Shown here in pieces: positions 1 to 7,793 of a stretch of DNA of 20,574 nucleotides. The notes under the pieces were generated by a model. The model was not told the DNA's origin. It ran no database searches and saw only the letters and a program-made list of their open reading frames with translations. How positions within the stretch are numbered: position 1 is the stretch's first letter; each line of letters opens with the position of its first letter. Source of the stretch: Bacteroidales bacterium (GTDB lineage: Bacteria > Bacteroidota > Bacteroidia > Bacteroidales > VadinHA17); contig JAUYBT010000057.1 of NCBI GenBank assembly GCA_030692905.1, positions 1-20,574 of the forward strand, written 5' to 3'. The position numbers and the translations under genes were made by a program.

Positions 1-968
1 TCGTTTTTATTGATTTTCCCGATACAGGCTTCAATGCATCTGCCGCAACCGGTACAGGCGAGGGAACTGAATTTTCCCGGTTTCCATACATATTTGCACA
101 TGTATCTGTTTCTGAAGCGGTTGTGAAGCTCAAACAGAGCATCTTCTCCTCCTGCAACCCTTTCAAACCCCGGGTACTGGCAGGCATCCATCTGTTTTAC
201 CTTTTCAAAACCTGGCTTGTCGATAAGAAGAAAACAGGTGCATGTCGGACAGATTGTTGTACAGGCACCACATGAGACACACCTTGCAGAATATTTTTCC
301 CATATCTCTGCTTTTGCTTCAGAAACAAGTTTACCGGTCTTTTTATAATCCGGTAAACCTTTATTTGATGTCGCAAGTAAAGTCTCAGTTGCAAGTTGTT
401 CTTTTTCAATAACCGATATTACGCTTTTATCCTCAAGCGATCTGGCAGTCGGGATTTTCTTTATAAAATCTTTCCCCTTTCCTGTTATTATTCTCAGAAC
501 AATTTTTCCATCCAGATTTATTACAGACAGATCAGCATTTTTGTTTGAATAAGGCTTAATGTTATATGAAAGGCAGTGACAATGTTCCTGAATGCCAATA
601 CAATCGGATGATATCAGTAAGGTGTCTTCACGACGTTTCCTGTAGAAAATATCGTTATACTCATTATCGAGATAAATCTCGTCCAGAAGAGATAATCCTT
701 CAATATCACAGTTTGGGATACCTAAAATGATCCTTGGCTTTTCATCAACTCTTTCAGATGTTACATTCTCTTTAACAGGCAGAAAGAAACTTTTAAGGGA
801 GGTTGCAGGTTTAGGTTTGTTATAGGAAATTCTCGCAATATCGGCTGGTCTGATCAATTCATAATCCTGACCAAATTCGTTTTCGATACTGGCGAAAATG
901 GTATAGGATAATAACAGATGCTCCAATGTTTTATCCCATTCTTCCTTTGTAAGGCTATTATATTGCAT
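1..968 (-). CDS. Sulfhydrogenase-type [NiFe] hydrogenase beta subunit, iron-sulfur protein (partial, 3' end off the left edge)
   Basis: The frame stays open from the ATG at 968 to the window edge, giving about 322 residues with no stop. The N-terminal half carries IILGIPNCDIEGLSLLDEIY and a CHCLS motif. The C-terminal half has two ferredoxin-type clusters, CVSCGACTTICPTCTC and CTGCGRCIEACIGK. This order matches the beta subunit of archaeal and bacterial sulfhydrogenases (group 3b [NiFe] enzymes) and the related anaerobic sulfite reductase A family, about 340-370 residues, so only some 20-40 residues are missing. In those enzymes the subunit carries electrons between the FAD/NAD(P)H-binding gamma subunit and the hydrogenase core. 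Family membership rests on motif recognition. The [NiFe] assignment is strengthened by the divergent hyp operon. Gamma, delta and alpha genes would be expected just outside the window. Gene names conflict with [FeFe] hydB, so no symbol is given. Confidence 0.85.
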   Translation of the reverse strand, partial: MQYNSLTKEEWDKTLEHLLLSYTIFASIENEFGQDYELIRPADIARISYNKPKPATSLKSFFLPVKENVTSERVDEKPRIILGIPNCDIEGLSLLDEIYLDNEYNDIFYRKRREDTLLISSDCIGIQEHCHCLSYNIKPYSNKNADLSVINLDGKIVLRIITGKGKDFIKKIPTARSLEDKSVISVIEKEQLATETLLATSNKGLPDYKKTGKLVSEAKAEIWEKYSARCVSCGACTTICPTCTCFLLIDKPGFEKVKQMDACQYPGFERVAGGEDALFELHNRFRNRYMCKYVWKPGKFSSLACTGCGRCIEACIGKINKN

Positions 969-1041
969 TTATGTGAGAAGATTCACAGATAAAATTAATT
1001 TCTAGTAATCTAATAATCAATTAATATTTTATCTATTTTTA

Positions 1042-1059
1042 TTGTGAAATTATTAACAC
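1042..1059. promoter_or_regulatory. Probable Rex operator in the [NiFe] hydrogenase/rex divergent promoter region
   Basis: The site reads TTGTGAA, four bases, then TTAACAC. It fits the known Rex operator forms TTGTGAA-N4-TTCACAA and TTGTTAA-N4-TTAACAA, with one imperfect end. It lies about 75 bases upstream of the minus-strand hydrogenase gene and about 100 bases upstream of rex, inside a very AT-rich 189-base intergenic stretch (969-1157) that holds no gene. Placement suits control of the hydrogenase operon and possibly of rex-hyp. In so AT-rich a region, chance matches are more likely, so the call is moderate. Confidence 0.5.
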
Positions 1060-1155
1060 ATTTTATAATATGCACTATATCAATAATATAAAAATCTATT
1101 TTCAAATAAAAATATATATTTAACTTGCATATTATAATAATTTAAAAATGAATTG

Positions 1156-1173
1156 ATGTGAAACAAATCACAA
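1156..1173. promoter_or_regulatory. Probable Rex operator overlapping the rex start codon
   Basis: The site reads ATGTGAA-ACAA-ATCACAA, matching the classic Rex operator TTGTGAA-N4-TTCACAA at 12 of 14 half-site bases with exact spacing. The GTG start codon of rex (1158-1160) lies inside the left half-site. Rex autoregulation is known in other bacteria, and a site covering the translation start suggests autorepression here. It could also simply be the coding sequence fitting the motif, but symmetry and spacing argue for a real site. Confidence 0.55.
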
Positions 1174-1796
1174 AACACATTATTAAAAACAGTCTGAAAA
1201 GAATTTTTCTTTACAGAGCCTGCCTTGTCAGACTGAAGATGATGGGGGTCGAAAAGGCCTTTTCTTATACTCTTGCCAATGAGACAGGTGTTACCTCTGA
1301 CCAGGTCAGGAAAGATTTTTCTGAGTTCAGTATCAAAGGCAATAAGCGAGGCGGATATGATATAAATGATCTGCTCGAAAAGATGGAAAACATATTCCAC
1401 CGCAACAAGTACCATAATATCGTACTTATCGGAATGGGGAATATGGGCCTTGCATTATCGAAGTACAGCAAGTTTGTCCAGCGTAATATGAATATTGTTG
1501 CCACCTTCGATATTGATCCTTTCAAACAGAAACTAAGGTCTGATATCCCTGTATATTCGATGGGCCGGTTAAAAGAAATCATCGACAGGTTCAGTGTTAA
1601 AGTGGCAATTCTTGCTGTACCGGAAATATCTGCCCAGGAGGTTGCTGATGAACTGATACGCCACGGTATAAAGGGGATTGTGAACTTTGCTCCGGCACTG
1701 CTGAAAGTGCCGCCGGATGTGATCATAAATAATGTGAACCTGTGTGATGAGCTTGAAAGCGTAATCTATTATGTTCACAAACTGATGAAAGTTTAA
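1158..1796 (+). CDS. rex: Redox-sensing transcriptional repressor Rex
   Basis: This is a 212-residue protein, the usual Rex length. The N-terminal winged helix ends in the family signature QVRKDFSEF followed by a glycine-rich GGYDI. A Rossmann fold follows, with VLIGMGNMGLAL near residues 89-100. The C-terminal section FAPALLKVP...VNLCDELESVIYYV is also typical. Rex binds DNA as a dimer and releases it when NADH is high relative to NAD+, thereby de-repressing fermentative and hydrogen-producing genes. The GTG start is chosen because it gives the normal distance to the SLKRIFLYRACL helix; the nearest upstream ATG (1148) runs into a stop after one codon. It is the first gene of a run with hypF-hypC-hypD-hypE, an unusual but sensible setting that ties hydrogenase maturation to the NADH sensor. 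Confidence 0.93.
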   Translation: MKQITKHIIKNSLKRIFLYRACLVRLKMMGVEKAFSYTLANETGVTSDQVRKDFSEFSIKGNKRGGYDINDLLEKMENIFHRNKYHNIVLIGMGNMGLALSKYSKFVQRNMNIVATFDIDPFKQKLRSDIPVYSMGRLKEIIDRFSVKVAILAVPEISAQEVADELIRHGIKGIVNFAPALLKVPPDVIINNVNLCDELESVIYYVHKLMKV

Positions 1797-1849
1797 GGAC
1801 TTAAAAACATAGAGCTATTATACAGGGATATGAAATACTGATCAGGGGG

Positions 1850-4072
1850 TTGGTTCAGGGTGTGGGCTTCCGCCCTTTTATCTGCAGAATGGCCGCTAAA
1901 CACGGACTCTTTGGAGAAGTAGATAACAGAACCGATGGTGTTTCTGTAATCGTTCAGGGTGATCTTAAAACAATTGACCGGTTCAGCAATGATATCCTTC
2001 AGAATGCTCCTCCCGCATCACAGATAAAATCAATTGAGATAAACGCAACACAATTCAGTGGTTATGACAGTTTTAAAATTGCCGGTAGTAAAACCGTTGA
2101 TAATCAGATTACTGAAGTAAGTCCGGATATTGCTGTCTGTCATGATTGCCTGGAAGACATGGAGAAGGATCCTGAAAGAATTGATTATGCTTTTATTAAC
2201 TGTACCAATTGTGGTCCCCGGTTTACAATTATTGAAGGATTGCCCTACGACAGGCCAAAGACCACCATGAAAAGCTTCAGGATGTGTGAGAATTGTAATT
2301 CAGAATATAATGACATTCTTGATCGCCGCTTTCATGCACAACCCATTGCCTGTAACTCGTGCGGACCTGTTTACCGGTACAAAGATTCCGTAAAAAGACT
2401 TAGCGGTATTAAGCAGATACTCGAAGAGGTTTCAGTGCAGATAGCTTCAGGGAAAACAGTTGCAATTAAAGGTATCGGGGGTTATCACCTGATGTGTGAC
2501 GCACTGAATAACAGTGCTGTGAGTGAACTGAGACATAAAAAACAACGGGATTCAAAGCCCTTTGCCGTAATGTTCAGGGATATCTTTGCAGTCAGAAAGT
2601 ATTGTTATATTGATAAAGCAGAGGAGAAAGAGCTGAAATCCTGGTGCAGACCCATCCTGATCCTGAAACAGAAGGAGATATTATCTGTTGCTGTAAGCAA
2701 TGGACTAAATACAATCGGAGCAATGCTACCCTATATGCCGGTACATTATATGTTGTTCAGAATCATTCAAACACCAGCTGTAGTCCTGACCAGTGGTAAT
2801 ATTTCGGATGAGCCGATAATCATTGATGATCTTATGGCTGAAAAACAATTGATGTCAATTGCTGACTCTTTCCTGAGCTATAACAGGCAGATACTTAACA
2901 GAACCGATGACTCAGTTATAAGAATTATTGACCATAAGACAAGTCTTATCCGTCGTTCAAGAGGATTTGTACCACGACCAATTGATCTGAAATGCAATGT
3001 TGAGGGTATTCTTGCACTCGGAGCCGAACAGAAAAACAGTTTCTGCATCGGGAAAGGCAATCAAGCAGTGATGAGCCAGTATATCGGCGATCTGAAAAAC
3101 CCTGCAACCTATAATTTTTTTAATGAAACAATTGACAGATTTTCAGATCTTTTCAGGTTTAAACCTGAATTCGTTATTTGTGATCACCACCCTGATTATC
3201 TCTCAACTCTCTATGCTGAAATCCTTGAAAATGAATTAAATATACCACTCATCAGGGTTCAGCATCATCATGCTCATATTGCATCCTGTATGGCTGAGCA
3301 CGGAATAGATGAGGATGTTATAGGAATTAGCATGGACGGAACGGGCTTAGGTTCTGATGGGAATATATGGGGTGGTGAGTTCCTGATTGCTGATCTGAAA
3401 GGCTTCATCCGTTTTACCCATTTCGATTATATTCCAATGCCCGGTGGTGAGAAAGCAATCGATGAACCATGGAGAATGGCATTCTCATATATTTACAAAT
3501 ACTTCGGAGATAGCTTTGATTATAAATCTGTACCTCTCTTTAATTCGATTGATAGCCAGAAGTTGTTGCTGGTTAAGGAGATGGTAGTCAAAAAGATGAA
3601 TTCACCCATAACTTCAGGGGCCGGTCGTCTTTTTGATGCTGTTTCTGCAATTCTGGGATTTTGCTCTGCGGCAACATTCGATTCAGAAGCACCAATGCGG
3701 CTTGAATCTGCAATTGATGGTGAAACAAACGACTTTTATCCGTTCCGGGCAGCCAAAACCATTGTTTTTGCTGATACAATAAAGGCAATTCTGGAAGATT
3801 TACCCAGACAAAAAATTTCTGTTATCTCAGCAAAATTTCACAACACTATTGCACAGGTTATACTTGAAGTATCAAGGCAGATCAGGAAAGATACATCCCT
3901 GAATAAAGTTATTCTTTCAGGAGGAGTTTTTCAGAATAAATACCTTCTGGAAAAATCTTCATATCTTTTAACCCGGAACAGGTTTAAAGTCTTTACAAAT
4001 CACCTTGTGCCGGCTAATGACGGAGGTATTTCCCTGGGCCAGTTAGTAATTGCTTCAAAAATAAGAAGATAA
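1850..4072 (+). CDS. hypF: Carbamoyltransferase HypF, [NiFe] hydrogenase cyanide-ligand synthesis
   Basis: HypF uses carbamoyl phosphate to make the carbamoyl group that HypE turns into the CN ligands of the [NiFe] site. Domains in order: an acylphosphatase domain (VQGVGFRPF at the very start), two zinc-finger pairs (CHDCLEDM...CTNCGPRF and CENCNSEY...CNSCGP, residues ~97-175), a YrdC-like domain (GGYHLMCDA; KKQRDSKPFAVMFRD), and a Kae1-like domain with HHHAHIASCMAEHG, SMDGTGLGSDGNIWGGEF and LSGGVFQNKYLLE. At 740 residues it is slightly short at the N-terminus. The given start is a TTG, but the frame continues upstream as YEILIRG, which looks like the missing first strand, with no ATG, GTG or TTG before the stop at 1802. 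The true start is therefore uncertain. The gap from rex is about 30-50 bases, and the gene overlaps hypC by one base (TAATG). Confidence 0.94.
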   Translation: MVQGVGFRPFICRMAAKHGLFGEVDNRTDGVSVIVQGDLKTIDRFSNDILQNAPPASQIKSIEINATQFSGYDSFKIAGSKTVDNQITEVSPDIAVCHDCLEDMEKDPERIDYAFINCTNCGPRFTIIEGLPYDRPKTTMKSFRMCENCNSEYNDILDRRFHAQPIACNSCGPVYRYKDSVKRLSGIKQILEEVSVQIASGKTVAIKGIGGYHLMCDALNNSAVSELRHKKQRDSKPFAVMFRDIFAVRKYCYIDKAEEKELKSWCRPILILKQKEILSVAVSNGLNTIGAMLPYMPVHYMLFRIIQTPAVVLTSGNISDEPIIIDDLMAEKQLMSIADSFLSYNRQILNRTDDSVIRIIDHKTSLIRRSRGFVPRPIDLKCNVEGILALGAEQKNSFCIGKGNQAVMSQYIGDLKNPATYNFFNETIDRFSDLFRFKPEFVICDHHPDYLSTLYAEILENELNIPLIRVQHHHAHIASCMAEHGIDEDVIGISMDGTGLGSDGNIWGGEFLIADLKGFIRFTHFDYIPMPGGEKAIDEPWRMAFSYIYKYFGDSFDYKSVPLFNSIDSQKLLLVKEMVVKKMNSPITSGAGRLFDAVSAILGFCSAATFDSEAPMRLESAIDGETNDFYPFRAAKTIVFADTIKAILEDLPRQKISVISAKFHNTIAQVILEVSRQIRKDTSLNKVILSGGVFQNKYLLEKSSYLLTRNRFKVFTNHLVPANDGGISLGQLVIASKIRR

Positions 4073-4296
4073 TGTGTCTGAGTATTCCAGCCAGGATCGA
4101 GTCCATTGATGGCATCATGGCAGAAGTGTCTGCCGGGGGTGCAACATTTAAAGCAGGTCTGCATATGATTGAAAATGCAAAGGTCGGAGACTATATCCTG
4201 CTGCACGCCGGATTTGCCATTCAGAAGATAAGCGAAAAGGAGGCAGCTGAAACCTTACAGATACTGAAGGAGATGGATGATTCTCTCAATGAATGA
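4072..4296 (+). CDS. hypC: [NiFe] hydrogenase assembly chaperone HypC
   Basis: This 74-residue protein begins MCLSIPARI, the HypC/HupF signature. The second-residue cysteine is the essential iron-binding and HypD-contact residue and is exposed after Met removal. HypC carries the Fe(CN)2CO moiety with HypD and delivers it to the hydrogenase large-subunit precursor. Length and the conserved glycine-rich middle (VGDYILLHAGFAIQKI) are normal. Its start overlaps the hypF stop by one base and its stop lies just before hypD, indicating translational coupling. Confidence 0.96.
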   Translation: MCLSIPARIESIDGIMAEVSAGGATFKAGLHMIENAKVGDYILLHAGFAIQKISEKEAAETLQILKEMDDSLNE

Positions 4297-4303
4297 GTGC
4301 TTT

Positions 4304-5389
4304 ATGAAATATATTGATGAGTACAGGGATAAAGGTTTGATAATGAAGCTGGCAGATCAGATTGGAAAGTCAGTCAGACGTGATTATACCTTTATGGAGG
4401 TGTGCGGGGGGCATACAGCTGCAATACACAGGTTTGGTATCCCATCTTTGCTTCCTGGTAATGTAAAGTTGATTTCAGGTCCCGGTTGCCCGGTTTGCGT
4501 TACAGGAACAGATTTTATTGATAAGTCAATCGCTTATTCAAAAATGGAAGGGGTCATCATAACCACTTTCGGAGATCTTGTAAGGGTACCAGGATCAGCT
4601 TCATCGCTCGAAAAAGAGAAGGCAGCAGGTGCGGATATAAGGATTGTTCTTTCCGGACTGGAGGCACTTGAGATCGCAAGGATCAACTCTGAAAAAAAAG
4701 TCATTTTTCTGGGAATAGGTTTTGAAACAACTGCACCGGGTACCGCAGTTACAATAAAGCAAGCTGAAAAAGATAATATAAAAAATTTCTTTCTTTTAAG
4801 TGCACATAAGGTTATGCCTCCTGCAATGGAAGCTATTATAAAAGAAGGAGTTAATCTGGATGGATTTATCTGCCCCGGACATGTTGCCACAATAACCGGC
4901 TCTACGGTATTTAACTTCATTCCTGAGAAATTTAATTTAAGCTGTGTCATTACTGGTTTCGAACCTACCGATATTTTACAATCAATTCTTATGCTGGTAC
5001 ATCAGGTAAACAGGAACACTCCAAAAGTAGAAATTCAATATAACCGGGCAGTTACGGATAAAGGGAATATTATTGCACAAAGACATTTGTCTCAAATCTT
5101 TGAGCCTTGTGATGAACAATGGCGTGGCCTTGGTGTGATTCGCGGCAGTGGACTTAAACTACGAAAAGAATATGAAAAATTTGATGCTGAGAAAATAATT
5201 CCTGTAAGAATTAAGTTCAGGGAAGAAGATGTTTTATGTATTTGCGGAGACATTCTGAGGGGATTAAAGACACCTGAAGATTGTGCTCTTTTTGCAAGAA
5301 TATGTGTTCCTGAAAACCCTGCAGGGGCATGCATGGTTTCAAATGAAGGGGCTTGTAATACCTGGTATAAATACAAACTTATTAAATGA
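4304..5389 (+). CDS. hypD: [NiFe] hydrogenase maturation scaffold HypD
   Basis: HypD holds a [4Fe-4S] cluster and, with HypC, is the scaffold on which Fe(CN)2CO is assembled. Visible motifs are MKYIDEYRDKG at the start, CGGHTAAIHRFGI, GPGCPVCVT, GFETTAPGTA and CPGHVATITG, and a C-terminal cluster-binding stretch with Cys in CALFARICVPENPAGAC and EGACNTWYKY. The ATG at 4304 is preferred over in-frame ATGs at 4277 and 4289, because family members start almost exactly at MKYIDEYRD. It gives 361 residues and a 7-base gap after hypC. The stop overlaps the hypE start (ATGA). Confidence 0.95.
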   Translation: MKYIDEYRDKGLIMKLADQIGKSVRRDYTFMEVCGGHTAAIHRFGIPSLLPGNVKLISGPGCPVCVTGTDFIDKSIAYSKMEGVIITTFGDLVRVPGSASSLEKEKAAGADIRIVLSGLEALEIARINSEKKVIFLGIGFETTAPGTAVTIKQAEKDNIKNFFLLSAHKVMPPAMEAIIKEGVNLDGFICPGHVATITGSTVFNFIPEKFNLSCVITGFEPTDILQSILMLVHQVNRNTPKVEIQYNRAVTDKGNIIAQRHLSQIFEPCDEQWRGLGVIRGSGLKLRKEYEKFDAEKIIPVRIKFREEDVLCICGDILRGLKTPEDCALFARICVPENPAGACMVSNEGACNTWYKYKLIK

Positions 5390-6393
5390 ATGATTTTGTC
5401 TCTTTGAATCAGGGAAGTGGCGGTAAGCTGACACATGAGCTTATTGAAAAAGTGTTTGTAAAAAGATTCGGGATAGCTGAACCATTGACAGATTCTGCTA
5501 TTCTAAAAGATTCAGGATATACTCTTGCATTTACTACTGATTCATATGTCGTGGACCCTCTGTTTTTTCCTGGAGGTAACATAGGTAAGCTTGCGGTATG
5601 CGGTACAGTAAATGACCTGGCGGTATCGGGTGCAGATCCGAGGTATATTGCTGCTTCATTTATCATTGAAGAAGGCTTTCCGATGAACGATCTCATTGTG
5701 ATTGCAGGATCAATGGCTAAAGAGGCTTTGAAAGCAGGAGTAAAGATCGTTGCAGGTGATACAAAAGTTGTTGACAAGGGGAAATGCGATAAGCTGTTTA
5801 TTACAACTTCCGGGACCGGGATTCTTAAACCTGATATGGAACACATCAGTACAGGCAAACGGATAAAACCTGGCGATAAACTGATTATCAATGGTCCTCT
5901 GGGTAATCATGCCATAGCTGTACTTGGTGCCCGTAACAAACTAAGCTTCAGCACACCCGTAACTTCAGACTGTGCATCATTAAATCATTTGATACGTAGA
6001 GTGCTGCAAAGCTGCAAAGAGATTCGTTTCATGCGTGACCTGACAAGAGGTGGCCTTGCAACTGTATTGAATGAGCTTGCCGGGATGATCGGGTCAGGTA
6101 TCACAATAGACGAGGCTTCCGTTCCGGTCGATGATCCTGTGAAAGGGTTATGCGAAATGCTGGGCTTTGATCCGTTGTATCTTGCGAATGAAGGGAAAGT
6201 CCTGATAGTGGCGGGTGCTGGTGAAGAAACAAGGGTGCTTGACATTCTCAGGTCGGATCCATTGGGAAAATACTCAGAAATAATCGGGGAGATTGTTCCG
6301 GATAAAAAGAAACTTGTGGTTTTAAATACATCTGTCGGAGGAAAACGTATACTTGATATGCCTTCAGGAATGCAGCTTCCCAGGATCTGTTAA
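5386..6393 (+). CDS. hypE: Carbamoyl dehydratase HypE, [NiFe] hydrogenase cyanide-ligand synthesis
   Basis: HypE accepts the carbamoyl group from HypF on its C-terminal cysteine and dehydrates it with ATP to a thiocyanate. It then passes cyanide to the HypC-HypD iron. The protein is 335 residues and ends in PRIC, the required carrier tail. The PurM/AIR-synthase-like fold is visible in GSGGKLTHELI, TTDSYVVDPLFFPGGNIGKLAV and CGTVNDLAVSGADP, and in RDLTRGGLATVLNELA. It overlaps hypD by four bases (ATGA), so the whole hypF-C-D-E set is coupled. It looks intact and functional. Confidence 0.96.
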   Translation: MNDFVSLNQGSGGKLTHELIEKVFVKRFGIAEPLTDSAILKDSGYTLAFTTDSYVVDPLFFPGGNIGKLAVCGTVNDLAVSGADPRYIAASFIIEEGFPMNDLIVIAGSMAKEALKAGVKIVAGDTKVVDKGKCDKLFITTSGTGILKPDMEHISTGKRIKPGDKLIINGPLGNHAIAVLGARNKLSFSTPVTSDCASLNHLIRRVLQSCKEIRFMRDLTRGGLATVLNELAGMIGSGITIDEASVPVDDPVKGLCEMLGFDPLYLANEGKVLIVAGAGEETRVLDILRSDPLGKYSEIIGEIVPDKKKLVVLNTSVGGKRILDMPSGMQLPRIC

Positions 6394-6403
6394 GAAATAA
6401 GTT

Positions 6404-6487
6404 ATGCATGAAATAAGGATAGCAGAAGATCTCTCAGCGATTGTGCTTGAAACAGCAAGAAAAGAGAACCTGTCGAAGGTGATATAA
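6404..6487 (+). pseudogene. hypA: hypA remnant, first ~26 codons only
   Basis: Ten bases after hypE, an ATG opens a frame reading MHEIRIAEDLSAIVLETARK then ENLSKVI and a stop at 6485-6487. This is the start of HypA, the nickel chaperone: MHE with the nickel-binding His2, and LSKV at the usual place. The normal protein is about 115 residues and carries a zinc site of two CxxC motifs; everything after LSKV is gone. From about 6475 the sequence instead encodes the middle of HypB in another frame, so the gene was cut by a deletion joining hypA to hypB. A 27-residue product would lack the zinc domain and should be inactive. Confidence 0.85.
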
Positions 6488-6951
6488 CTACTGACAGGGA
6501 TGCTCAACGTCTGAAAAAATACAACATTCCAATTGTTGTCATCAATACTGAAGGAGGCTGTCATCTGGACTCTCACAGCATCTCAAAAGTCCTTGATAGT
6601 TTTGATCTTGACAACCTTGATGTTTTGTTTGTCGAGAATGTCGGTAACCTGATTTGTCCGTCACAATTCGATCTTGGTGAAACCTTTAAACTGGCAGTAG
6701 TAAGCACATCCGAGGGTGACGATAAACCAGGCAAGTACTCTATGCTTTTCAGGGAAGCCAGAGCTGTTCTACTCAATAAGATTGGCCTGATCCCTTATAC
6801 AAATTTTAATTTCGACAGCTTCAGTTCTGATTTGAAAAAGATCAATGCTCAAATACCTCTGTTCGAAATTTCATGTACAAGAGGCGATGGTCTTGATGGC
6901 TGGTTTAAGTGGATAGAGGATCAGATATTAGTTTACCCGGATCTCGCCTAA
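6475..6951 (+). pseudogene. hypB: hypB remnant, C-terminal ~158 codons, 5' end deleted
   Basis: HypB is the GTPase that, with HypA, inserts nickel into [NiFe] hydrogenases. The frame begins mid-protein with EGDITTDRDAQRL, then INTEGGCHLDSHS (the nickel/zinc Cys-His pair is kept), ENVGNLICPSQFDLGE and VVSTSEGDDKPGKYSMLFRE, and ends normally at 6949-6951. Missing are the N-terminal metal-binding region and the P-loop GxxGxGKT, so GTP hydrolysis cannot occur. The base-recognition motif NKxD reads NKIG, a further sign of decay. The first in-frame ATG is at 6625, which would give at most a 108-residue fragment. The join to hypA is out of frame, so no fusion protein is expected. A deletion or an assembly error are both possible. 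Confidence 0.85.
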
Positions 6952-6988
6952 TCACCCCTCTGTCTGCTTGCGCAGCCATCGATTGGAC

Positions 6989-7720
6989 TCAGAACTTGCA
7001 ACCGAATTTTATTTCGAGTCTGTTTAACGAATTACTGTAAGTTACATCTCCAAGGTTGTATTCATTCTGAACATAACTGGTGTGGGCATACCTGTATCCA
7101 AAACTCAGATAGGTCTCATAGTCTTCTTTTGCCCAGGATATTCCGGTACCAAACGTTAATGAAGCGCCTCCTTTGTAATCTTTAGGACCATCATTATAAT
7201 TATTAACTAAAGATGGGGTTTGTTCATCTCTTCCAAAAGGAATTACAGCACCTCCACGGGCAAAGATAAAAGGTGATGTCTTCTTGTTATAAAAGATGTG
7301 TTTGTATTCAATGAAAAGAGGAGTGTAAGGCCTGCCAAAAAATTCAACACCCGATCCGATACTGATTATATTTTTTGTATTACTTGTTACATTGGCAAGA
7401 AAGTTGAAACTGAAAGGTGCAGTATATTGGGTATGCTGAGCGCCAACCAGCAACCCGGCTTCCAGAGAGAACCCGAATCCTTCAGCTTTTCTTCCATCAA
7501 AAAAAGGAGACTCCTTAGCGAATTTTTCAACCTCCGGTGACTTATAAATGAAAATGCTGCCATCTGAAGTCTGCATTTTATACTGATCATCGACTATTTC
7601 GATCAGTTTTCCATATATAACACTACCGTTTTTCAAGTAAAGGACATCTTTTGATTTTTGTGCTGATAGAGGAAAAAGAGTGATTATCATCATCATAACG
7701 ACTAACAGGTGTTTTTTCAT
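6989..7720 (-). CDS. Exported beta-rich protein, probable small outer-membrane barrel
   Basis: The 243-residue protein starts with a clear signal peptide (MKKHLLVVMMMIITLFPLSA, cleavage near AQ-KS). A short N-terminal domain contains DVLYLKNGSVIYGKLIEI, a pattern common in Bacteroidota envelope proteins of unknown role. The rest alternates aromatic and polar residues in strand-like stretches (FSFNFLANV, FIEYKHIFY, YLSFGYRYAH). It ends in phenylalanine (EIKFGCKF), as BAM-dependent outer-membrane barrels do. A specific function is not recognisable. It converges with the hypB remnant, with no convincing terminator in the 37 bases between them. It diverges from the LVIVD lipoprotein gene across about 73 bases that must hold both promoters. 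Confidence 0.75.
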   Translation of the reverse strand: MKKHLLVVMMMIITLFPLSAQKSKDVLYLKNGSVIYGKLIEIVDDQYKMQTSDGSIFIYKSPEVEKFAKESPFFDGRKAEGFGFSLEAGLLVGAQHTQYTAPFSFNFLANVTSNTKNIISIGSGVEFFGRPYTPLFIEYKHIFYNKKTSPFIFARGGAVIPFGRDEQTPSLVNNYNDGPKDYKGGASLTFGTGISWAKEDYETYLSFGYRYAHTSYVQNEYNLGDVTYSNSLNRLEIKFGCKF

Positions 7721-7793
7721 GATATTTAAGTTAAGGTTGGTAATAGTTTAGCATGATTTTTGATTTGGTAAATTGAAACTAAATCTAATTCTC

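Noticed and set aside
197..409. 70-residue minus-strand open frame
   Set aside because: Lies in another frame of the truncated hydrogenase beta subunit; no signature of a real protein.
1080..1415. 111-residue minus-strand open frame across the rex promoter region and start
   Set aside because: Mostly antisense to rex, low-complexity AT-rich end, no family resemblance.
5409..5891. 160-residue minus-strand open frame inside hypE
   Set aside because: Antisense shadow of a strongly conserved gene; composition rich in Ser/Pro as expected from reverse reading.
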